From: Candidatus Komeilibacteria bacterium S5_K13
Lineage (GTDB): Bacteria > Patescibacteriota > Patescibacteriia > UBA1558 > S5-K13
Assembly: GCA_019248485.1 (NCBI GenBank)
Contig: JAEHGL010000008.1
Location: 1-37,793, forward strand
Direction of reading: 5' to 3'
Length of the DNA stretch: 37,793 bases
Shown: one piece after another, positions 31,912 to 37,793 of the stretch
How positions within the stretch are numbered: position 1 is the first letter of the stretch
How the letters are laid out: each line of letters begins with the position of its first letter
The notes under the pieces: generated by a model
The model's database searches: none
What the model was told of the DNA's origin: nothing
Seen by the model: only the letters and a program-made list of their open reading frames with translations
Program-made: the position numbers and the translations under genes

Positions 31912-32505
31912 TTATTCAAATATTCCATCAAGATTTATATCATAAAGAATTTTTTCATTAAGGTGAGTGTATTTTATGATTTCATCTTCTTTAAACCAAA
32001 CCTTTATTTCTCTCTCTGCTTCGCTAGGTTCATCAGAGCAGTGTACTAAATTTCTTACACATCTATCATTTAGATTTGCAAGATCATATGAGTCAATAGT
32101 ATAATCACTTCTTATTGTTCCTACATCTGATGACAATGGCTCTGTTCCACCAACTAATTTTTTTACAACTCCAACCGCTTTATTGCCCTGAAATACCATT
32201 GCTAGCACGGGACTTGCTGTAAGAAATTTGACATTTGCTTCTAACATGTCTTTTCCATAGTCTATAGCATCTTTTTCTATTACTAAATTTTCTTTTGTTC
32301 TATTTTCAATAGTTCTTGTTCCTATTTTTAGAAACCAAGCTTCGTCTTTGTTGTAATGTGCTAAACATTGTTCTCTTGTTGCAACAGTAAATTTTGCAGC
32401 TATTAGCTTAAGCCCAGTCCTCTCGATTCTTCCAAATATTTCCCCCATTAGATTTCTTTGAACTGCATCTGGTTTTAGTATAACTAGTGTTTTTTCATTT
32501 GTCAT
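31912..32505 (-). CDS. ndk: nucleoside diphosphate kinase, elongated form
   Basis: The protein begins TLVILKPDAVQRNLMGEIFGRIE and has the catalytic His155 in RNLVHCSDEPSEAEREI, so it should phosphorylate nucleoside diphosphates from ATP. It has 197 residues against about 140-150 for common Ndk. The extra length sits in an insertion at about 52-88 (with TRTIENRTKENLVIEK), a second small insertion before the active-site His (about 136-149) and a longer C-terminus. The other motifs, ASPVLAMVFQGNKAV and GTIRSDY, are in place. It lies 20 bases after the response regulator gene. Confidence 0.93.
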   Translation of the reverse strand: MTNEKTLVILKPDAVQRNLMGEIFGRIERTGLKLIAAKFTVATREQCLAHYNKDEAWFLKIGTRTIENRTKENLVIEKDAIDYGKDMLEANVKFLTASPVLAMVFQGNKAVGVVKKLVGGTEPLSSDVGTIRSDYTIDSYDLANLNDRCVRNLVHCSDEPSEAEREIKVWFKEDEIIKYTHLNEKILYDINLDGIFE

Positions 32506-32525
32506 TTGATTTATTGTTTTACTTA

Positions 32526-32906
32526 TTATTTACTCAATACCTCTTTTACTTTGTCAACTACTTGAGATGGTGTAAGATTTGCTTTTACTAAATAATCTTT
32601 TACTCCAAGCTTTTCTCCTTTTTCAATGTCCTCTTCTTGCCCTAGGTTGGTAAGCATTATAACGGGAATATTTTTTGTAGAAGCTTCGCTTTTTAATTGT
32701 TTTAATACCATAAATCCGTCCATTTCAGGCATTATTACATCAAGAAGTATTATTTCGGGGTTATAGCTTTTGACTTTTTCAAGGCCCTCTCTGCCGTTTA
32801 GCGCTTTTTCAATTTCATAGCCCTCTTTTTCAAATTTTGAAATATACATATTAACTAGCATTTCTTCATCTTCTATTATGAGAACCTTTGTTTTTTTGTC
32901 AGTCAT
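32526..32906 (-). CDS. single-domain response regulator (CheY-like)
   Basis: This 126-residue receiver domain has no output domain. E12 and D13 form the acidic pocket, D56 in IILLDVIMPEMDGF is the phosphorylation site, T86 is the switch Thr/Ser, and K108 completes the site (VKDYLVKANL). It could be phosphorylated by a distant histidine kinase and act through protein contact. A strong promoter lies directly upstream, and ndk and the RRM gene follow on the same strand. Confidence 0.94.
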   Translation of the reverse strand: MTDKKTKVLIIEDEEMLVNMYISKFEKEGYEIEKALNGREGLEKVKSYNPEIILLDVIMPEMDGFMVLKQLKSEASTKNIPVIMLTNLGQEEDIEKGEKLGVKDYLVKANLTPSQVVDKVKEVLSK

Positions 32907-32954
32907 ATTTTTGTGTTATTAGAAAAAAATGGATTTTAATATCCCAATGCTTCA

Positions 32955-32982
32955 ATTATAGCATAAATAAAGCTTTGTTCAA
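32955..32982 (-). promoter_or_regulatory. extended -10 promoter of the response regulator-ndk-RRM run
   Basis: TTGAAC (32977-32982), 16 bases and TATAAT (32955-32960) with a TGC extension on the minus strand. The leader would be about 40 nt. Confidence 0.75.
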
Positions 32983-33031
32983 GGATTTTTGGATAAGCAT
33001 AGGTTATTGTCTGAAAAGTTCTTTTTCTTCT

Positions 33032-33157
33032 TTATGATTTATTACTAATTACTCTTAACGGATAGTACTTATGTATAATCTCTTTTCCATTTAAATATAT
33101 GTCTCCATTTGTGTCATTGTTGTTTTTGTCTGTTTTCGTATATATTTTTATCAGCAT
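33032..33157 (-). pseudogene. displaced C-terminal EF-hand-like tail of the GLUG protein
   Basis: One frame over from the GLUG gene and overlapping its last 15 codons, the minus strand encodes KTDKNNNDTNGDIYLNGKEI followed by IHKYYPLRVISNKS and a stop. The D-T-N-G-D-x-Y-L-x-G-x-E-I pattern is that of calcium-binding D-x-D-x-D-G repeats that often close CPR surface proteins. The register therefore appears to have been lost by a one-base change, possibly in the A-run near 33146, or is joined by programmed slippage. Confidence 0.5.
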
Positions 33158-35153
33158 TATTTAATTCATAATTATCCCTATCTTCTTCTAGTACATAATC
33201 CGATAATGAAGAATCTGGTAAATCTTGTACTAATGTATTCCAATTATCACCACATAATGTTTTGGCTAGTTCTTCTGTTTTAATCCAGCTTATTGATCTA
33301 TTGTTATTCACTCTATACACCTTTGGAATACTTGGTATCTTAAATAATGTATTAATGTTATATGGAACATTTTTATCTAATTGATAACTAGCTAATTCTT
33401 CTTTTGATATTGTATTTACAAAGGAAAAGTCATTATTAAAATATGATTTCCATATATTTTGATTTGGATATGCATGTCTTATATTGTTTCTATCTAAAAA
33501 ATATACATCTGATTTGTCATTTGTTTTAACATAAGTTCCGTCTGTCCAAAAATATTTTTCTTCTTTAGTTTTTTCACCTAATACTTGTTGAAGAGGATTA
33601 TTATTAAATGGCCAAAATGGATAACTCCCACCTCCACCAGGACGATTTAATACATTTACAACTCTTACAACTTGCGTTGCTAGATTACTAGCAGTATCTG
33701 ATACATTGTATGTAACAGTGTAAGATCCTACAATAGATGTATTTACTGTATTTGTTGTAACTATGCTATTTGTTATATCTCCATCTACATTATCGCTTGC
33801 TGTAGCACCGCTATCAGTATAGCTATCTCCTATGTATATTGATACTGGATTAGATCCTAGAATCGTTATGACAGGTGGAATAATATCTATAAATATATTA
33901 TATGGATAACTATTGTTTGTTATCCCCGTTGTATCATGGTACCAAATAGTGTCAAAGTCCCAACCCACATAAGTAGTGGTACTTGTTTCATCATATGGAT
34001 ATATCATTTCCGTTGTCGTTCTAGGACTGCCTCTTCCATCATCATCTGACTGGCTAGATGTTTCTGAATTGTAGTAGGAGGATTCTACTGTGCCTTCGAT
34101 ATTTTCTCCAATTAATCCACCGACATAATCTCTTGCTCCATTTACATTTCCTGTGGAGTATGAATTTAAAATTATTCTATAATTTACTCCAACTAATCCA
34201 CCGACATAATCTCTTGCTCCATTTACATTTCCTGTGGAGTATGAATTAATAGTGCTACTGCCATTAGATCCCACTAATCCACCTACTTCGTAGTTTCCTC
34301 TTACGTTTCCAGTGGAATATGAATTTAATATTGTTCCCTCATTATTTCCCACCAATCCACCGACATTATCCCCCGATCCATCTACGCTTTCTGTGGAATA
34401 TGAATTTGTGATTTTTCCTTCATTATATCCCACCAATCCGCCGATATAATCCCCTATCCCGTTCACATTTCCGGTGGAGTATGAATTTAATATTATTCCA
34501 CTATTAGATCCCACTAATCCACCGACATAATCTCTTGCCTCACCTACATTATCTCTTGCCTCACCTACATTTCCTATGTAGTATGAATTTAATATTGTTC
34601 CATCATTATATCCCACTAATCCACTTATCCAAGCGAATCCACTTACATTTCCCGTGGAATATGAATTTAATATTGTTCCACTATTAGATCCCACCAATCC
34701 ACACGCTAGAAAATTACCAGTTACATCAATATATTCTAGCGATATGTTTGAGAGTGAGGCGCTGTTGTTAGTATATCCAAATAATCCCACCCAATCCGTT
34801 TCGGGTTTATTGATAAATAAATTTGATATTGTATATCCATTTCCATCAAAGTTTCCTGTAAATGGTGTCGCGCTTGTTCCTATTGCATCCCATCCAACTG
34901 CGTTTGTCATGGCCGTTTTGAATTCTGCTATCGTATCGTAGCCAGTTGTTGAAGTAGTTGAATCATAACTATTTATATTATCAAAATCTAAATTTACACC
35001 TAGTTCATAGTTATCGCCTAAATTATTTTTTATATTATATAGGTCTTGAATACTCATTATTGTAGTAGTTGCTGCTTTTGTAGTACTTGTGTTTATTATA
35101 AAAAATAAAAATACAAATACTAAAAGAATTATATATTTATTTAGTTTTTTCAT
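33114..35153 (-). CDS. secreted GLUG-repeat surface protein with Ig-like domain
   Basis: The start at 35153 gives a signal peptide (MKKLNKYIILLVFVFLFFII...TKA); an earlier ATG at 35201 would bury it. The mature part of this 679-residue product has about ten GLUG repeats (VGGLVGSNSGTILNSYSTGN type, roughly 27 residues each, about 120-360), one DUF5011-like Ig domain (PVITILGSNPVSIYIGDSY), a linker with QVLGEK, and a C-terminal region with YVKTNDKSDVYFLDRNNIRH and SWIKTEELAKTL. GLUG repeats occur in cell-surface and IgA-protease-like adhesins. The DNA shows recent duplications inside the repeats. The last 15 codons appear to be out of frame. Confidence 0.88.
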   Translation of the reverse strand: MKKLNKYIILLVFVFLFFIINTSTTKAATTTIMSIQDLYNIKNNLGDNYELGVNLDFDNINSYDSTTSTTGYDTIAEFKTAMTNAVGWDAIGTSATPFTGNFDGNGYTISNLFINKPETDWVGLFGYTNNSASLSNISLEYIDVTGNFLACGLVGSNSGTILNSYSTGNVSGFAWISGLVGYNDGTILNSYYIGNVGEARDNVGEARDYVGGLVGSNSGIILNSYSTGNVNGIGDYIGGLVGYNEGKITNSYSTESVDGSGDNVGGLVGNNEGTILNSYSTGNVRGNYEVGGLVGSNGSSTINSYSTGNVNGARDYVGGLVGVNYRIILNSYSTGNVNGARDYVGGLIGENIEGTVESSYYNSETSSQSDDDGRGSPRTTTEMIYPYDETSTTTYVGWDFDTIWYHDTTGITNNSYPYNIFIDIIPPVITILGSNPVSIYIGDSYTDSGATASDNVDGDITNSIVTTNTVNTSIVGSYTVTYNVSDTASNLATQVVRVVNVLNRPGGGGSYPFWPFNNNPLQQVLGEKTKEEKYFWTDGTYVKTNDKSDVYFLDRNNIRHAYPNQNIWKSYFNNDFSFVNTISKEELASYQLDKNVPYNINTLFKIPSIPKVYRVNNNRSISWIKTEELAKTLCGDNWNTLVQDLPDSSLSDYVLEEDRDNYELNNADKNIYENRQKQQ
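34113..34247. repeat. 54-bp exact repeat with 81-bp period in the GLUG array
   Basis: 34113-34166 and 34194-34247 are identical over 54 bases at a distance of 81 bp (27 codons, one GLUG unit). Other units in the array are clearly diverged, so this copy is recent. Confidence 0.85.
34530..34571. repeat. 21-bp perfect tandem duplication in the GLUG array
   Basis: 34530-34550 and 34551-34571 are identical and adjacent. In the protein this gives VGEARDNVGEARDYVGG, one seven-residue extension of a single repeat. Confidence 0.9.
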
Positions 35154-35202
35154 ATTGATATCTAAGTTAATTTTTATGTTACTTTTTATATTACAAAACA
35201 CG

Positions 35203-35235
35203 AGGGGGGTGACAGGTTTTGGGGGTTTATAGGGT
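35203..35235. other. G-run cluster upstream of the GLUG gene
   Basis: The plus strand carries runs of six, two, five and three Gs within 33 bases, in a genome where such runs are rare. It lies 50-80 bases upstream of the GLUG start codon, on the template strand of that gene, so the leader RNA would be C-rich. A two-layer G-quadruplex or a slippage-prone tract is possible. Confidence 0.5.
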
Positions 35236-35261
35236 TGAGTGTTAAAAGAAATATAAAATGT

Positions 35262-36116
35262 TCATTTAATAATTTTTGACCAATATTCATTTCCATTGCT
35301 TAATATTAAAATTGTGCCAAGCTCATCTGTGCGCAATATTTTATTTGTAAATTTATTTAATCTTGATATTGCATCTTTATGGGGATGATTAAATTTGTTA
35401 TCAAGGCCTACTTGTATTACGACTAACTCGGGTTTTGTCGACTCTAAAAAAGAATTGCAAGACGATCCTTTTGATCCGTGGTGTCCTACTTTTAAAATTT
35501 TAGATTCTAAATTAGTTTCATATTTTAAAATTTCAGCTTCTCCAGCACATGTTAGATCTCCTGTAAAAATTGCATCAAAGTTTTTGAATTCAAGTTTTAT
35601 GACAACAGAAGTATTGTTTATGTCTTTTTCTTCAACTTTTTGTGAAATTGGATATAGTATTTTTAGGTTTATATCTTTATCTAAGCTAATAATTTTTCCA
35701 TATTGAGCAGTTATTAAATTAATATTTTTTTCTTTTATTAAACTCATTAAATAAACATAGTCAGAAAAATCTGCATCATATCCAGAATAAATGATATTAT
35801 CTACTCTATAATTTTCTAGCACATTTATAAGTCCTAAATAGTGGTCTTGATGAGCGTGAGTTATAACAAGTAAATCTATATTTCTTTTTCTGTATGGAAG
35901 CTTTGAACTAACTTTTTTATTAAAATCATCGTAAGGCCCACCATCAATGATAAGAACTTTATCATTTGGTGTTTTGATTAATATTCCATCGCCTTGCCCA
36001 ACATCTATAAAATGTATTTCTAATAAGTCATTTTTGTCTTCCAAAAAATAATAAGGAATAAGAAAAGATATGGTGACTATTATAAGAATTATTTTAATTA
36101 TTTTTCTTTTTTGCAT
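35262..36116 (-). CDS. ComEC-type metallo-beta-lactamase-fold hydrolase (separate gene)
   Basis: This 284-residue protein has an N-terminal helix (about 5-24) and an MBL domain with IHFIDVGQGDGILIKTP, VITHAHQDHYLGL (metal-binding HxHxDH), TGDLTCAGE and KVGHHGSKGS. This is the C-terminal domain of ComEC proteins, thought to degrade the non-transported DNA strand during uptake. Here it is its own gene and overlaps the 3' end of the channel gene by 23 nt in another frame. The anchor would place the domain outside the membrane, as in full ComEC. Confidence 0.9.
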   Translation of the reverse strand: MQKRKIIKIILIIVTISFLIPYYFLEDKNDLLEIHFIDVGQGDGILIKTPNDKVLIIDGGPYDDFNKKVSSKLPYRKRNIDLLVITHAHQDHYLGLINVLENYRVDNIIYSGYDADFSDYVYLMSLIKEKNINLITAQYGKIISLDKDINLKILYPISQKVEEKDINNTSVVIKLEFKNFDAIFTGDLTCAGEAEILKYETNLESKILKVGHHGSKGSSCNSFLESTKPELVVIQVGLDNKFNHPHKDAISRLNKFTNKILRTDELGTILILSNGNEYWSKIIK

Positions 36117-37584
36117 ATAGATAAATAATTATTATGATAGCGTAGCAAATAATCGTGTGATATATATTGAAGTTTTTTATATCTAATACGCTAATTTTTA
36201 TACTAGAAATAATCTTTATTATCCAGAATAGTATTTTGGTAAGCACATAAGATATAAATCCAAAGCATATTGCAAGATTTGTGTTTATTAGAGATAATCC
36301 AATTGCAAAAACATATAATGTCATATCAAATGTTATAAATGGAAGTATTACTATATTTGATAAAAGTGCAAATGTTGGAAGCGTATGAAAATTATATAAT
36401 GATATTGGAAGTGTCATTATTATTGCACTAAGACTTGTTGAAACAATTTCTCTCAAGGAAAAATGTTCAGGAATAAATTTTAGACGATTTTTTAATATTG
36501 GAGATAGATAAATTAATCCTATAGTTGCAAGAAAACTTAGCTGAAATCCAAGATCATAAAACATTGATAATGGATTAATAAGTGCCATTATAATAAGAGA
36601 ATAGATAAGTACAAGATAGTTTGGAATATACCGCTCTACGTTTTTGCTAAATACAACAAGTATTCCCATAATAGATGCTCTTATTATTGAGGCTGATAGC
36701 CCTGATAATATTGCAAAAGAAAATAATAATAAAAGTAAGAACAAAAAACTTTGTTTTCTGTTTATTCCAATTTGATAAAGCATTTTAGAAAAGACAACTA
36801 TAATTATTGCAACATGCATTCCAGATACTACTACTATATGGCTTAATCCCGTGTGTCTAAAATTTTCATCAATATCGCTTGGTAATAATTTTTCAAATCC
36901 AAATAACGAGCTATTTGCAAATGAACTTACTGGATCTGGCCAAATAGAGTTTACCTTTTTGAATAATGTGTTTTTTATTTTGTAAATATAATGTTTAAAT
37001 ATATTGCCTTTATTTTTTTCTACTAATTTTATATTTGCACTATAGCAAAGAGAATAAATGTTGTCTTTGGATAAATATTTTGCGTAGTCAAAGTCTTCTA
37101 TTCTACTGGGTTTTGTAAGTATGCAATTAATTTGAACAATATTTCCATAATTGTATGGTGGATAAAGAGCTATTGTGGCAAGCGTATTTCCAGACACCTC
37201 TTTATTAATTGGTTCTAATAGTTGTGTGACAGAGACTTTGATTTTTTGTTTGTCTATTCTTTTGTCGGGCTCTTCAATAATGCGTCCTATAAATGTAGCT
37301 TTTGTATTATTTTTGAAATCAAGAGTTTCATTGTTGTAATACCATATTTTTGTATTATCAGAGTAATCTATTTTTGTAGAGTTTAGTAATAATATGCCTA
37401 AAGAAATTGATAGAATGATTGCTAAATAAAATCTTACTCTCTTCTTTCTAAAAATAAGTATAAAAATAAAAGCAATAACTAAAATAGCCATTGCTACATT
37501 TTCATGAATATTAAAAAAGTTTGCTAAAAATAATCCGCAAATAAAAAAGAGCCCAATAATCAAGTTTTTTGTCGACTTCCTCAT
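36094..37584 (-). CDS. comEC: ComEC/Rec2-family DNA-uptake channel protein (without MBL domain)
   Basis: This 496-residue protein has N-terminal helices, a soluble OB-like DUF4131 region (about 75-185) and a multi-helix Competence domain (about 215-490). Signatures are TGLSHIVVVSGMHVAIIIV, ILSGLSASIIRASIMGIL and PLSMFYDLGFQLSFLATIGL. ComEC carries single-stranded DNA across the membrane in natural transformation. Full proteins have about 700-800 residues; the missing MBL domain follows as a separate overlapping gene. CPR cells often keep competence genes, which would supply nucleotides or new genes. The upstream region has a TATAAT at 37619-37624 with a poor -35. Confidence 0.92.
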   Translation of the reverse strand: MRKSTKNLIIGLFFICGLFLANFFNIHENVAMAILVIAFIFILIFRKKRVRFYLAIILSISLGILLLNSTKIDYSDNTKIWYYNNETLDFKNNTKATFIGRIIEEPDKRIDKQKIKVSVTQLLEPINKEVSGNTLATIALYPPYNYGNIVQINCILTKPSRIEDFDYAKYLSKDNIYSLCYSANIKLVEKNKGNIFKHYIYKIKNTLFKKVNSIWPDPVSSFANSSLFGFEKLLPSDIDENFRHTGLSHIVVVSGMHVAIIIVVFSKMLYQIGINRKQSFLFLLLLLFSFAILSGLSASIIRASIMGILVVFSKNVERYIPNYLVLIYSLIIMALINPLSMFYDLGFQLSFLATIGLIYLSPILKNRLKFIPEHFSLREIVSTSLSAIIMTLPISLYNFHTLPTFALLSNIVILPFITFDMTLYVFAIGLSLINTNLAICFGFISYVLTKILFWIIKIISSIKISVLDIKNFNIYHTIICYAIIIIIYLYAKKKNN

Positions 37585-37682
37585 AAACGCTTTTCAAACG
37601 TTTTGTATAACTTATAAGATTATATTAGTATTTTTGAAATATTTTACAATATTGACAAATCTTTAATTAGATGTAAGATTAT

Positions 37683-37724
37683 AAAAAATCAATTAGCCTA
37701 CGGTCCGGTCTCAATCCGAACACC
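37683..37724 (-). terminator. possible terminator of the gene at the right edge
   Basis: On the minus strand a bulged GGT-CGG / CCG-ACC stem (37702-37724) is followed, 13 bases later, by six Ts (37683-37688). The gap between stem and T-run makes this weak. Confidence 0.3.
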
Positions 37725-37736
37725 TTCATTCAAAAA

Positions 37737-37793
37737 CTATTTATCAAGAAACATATCATTTGTTTCTTTTTTTGTTATTTCTTTCCAAATCAA
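37737..37793 (-). CDS. C-terminal end of an unknown gene (partial)
   Basis: A minus-strand frame enters at the right edge and stops at TAG (37737-37739) after 18 codons, LIWKEITKKETNDMFLDK. It ends before a weak terminator and about 150 bases upstream of comEC. The peptide is too short to identify. The call rests on its position and the codon pattern only. Confidence 0.35.
   Translation of the reverse strand: MIWKEITKKETNDMFLDK

Noticed and set aside
34100-34700. Regularly spaced repeats resembling a CRISPR array
   Set aside because: The period is about 81 bp in frame with a coding sequence and the units translate into GLUG motifs. There are no unique spacers and no cas genes.
37698-37726. 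tRNA-like GC-rich stretch near the right edge
   Set aside because: No cloverleaf can be drawn, and the TTCGA-type loop and acceptor stem are missing. A weak terminator explains it better.
1-37793. Recoded UGA (glycine) genetic code as in some CPR lineages
   Set aside because: Genes have no in-frame TGA within conserved domains, and the GLUG frame ends at TGA. The standard bacterial code explains all genes.

Overview
The window reads as chromosomal DNA of a Candidate Phyla Radiation (Patescibacteria) bacterium, most likely a Parcubacteria-type lineage. The signs are very low GC, short spacers, overlapping genes, an elongated nucleoside diphosphate kinase, secreted proteins carrying a QVLGEK motif, a CAP-domain protein with thrombospondin-3-like repeats, a DUF4342 protein, and a competence ComEC split into two genes. 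TGA is used as a stop, so the UGA-glycine code of some CPR groups does not apply. Taxonomy is inferred from gene style only; there is no rRNA gene here.

Region by region. 1-2806 (+): the tail of a probable mannose-1-phosphate guanylyltransferase, MltG, and a membrane glycosyltransferase (envelope). 2837-6222 (-): a PriA-like protein that has lost its helicase motifs, then def and fmt. 6223-6731: gene-free, with divergent promoters and a possible ~60-nt RNA. 6732-12428 (+): lysS, a cyclophilin lipoprotein, serS, alr and ftsQ. 12429-12680: a foldable spacer. 12681-13634 (+): a Xer recombinase. 13692-18374 (-): a WecG/TagA-Nudix fusion, gltX, a helical protein of unknown function and an M23 murein hydrolase. 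18521-20789 (-): a compact three-gene operon (7TM sensor-like, asparaginase-like, and a deoxyribosyltransferase-like protein with a ribbon-helix-helix tail). 20971-25430 (-): rarA, an HD hydrolase, a TIM-barrel protein, a DnaQ-like exonuclease and rlmN. 25521-28619 (-): two envelope proteins. 28620-29148: gene-free, with large palindromes. 29149-31401 (-): trxB-like, a CapA-like phosphatase and DUF4342. 31522-32906 (-): response regulator, ndk and an RRM protein. 33032-35153 (-): a GLUG-repeat surface protein with a probable 3' frameshift. 35262-37584 (-): split comEC. The right edge holds the last codons of another minus-strand gene.

Much of the window serves three jobs. One is translation: three aminoacyl-tRNA synthetases, formylation and deformylation, and RlmN. 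The second is building and cutting the wall: MltG, alanine racemase, FtsQ and M23. The third is surface display and DNA uptake: GLUG, Ig-like, CAP and ComEC proteins.

The least ordinary signals are the 18.5-20.8 kb operon, the glycosyltransferase-Nudix fusion, the helicase-dead PriA-like protein, GC-rich palindromic elements with flanking direct repeats (one inserted in frame inside that PriA-like gene), and several unexplained foldable spacers.
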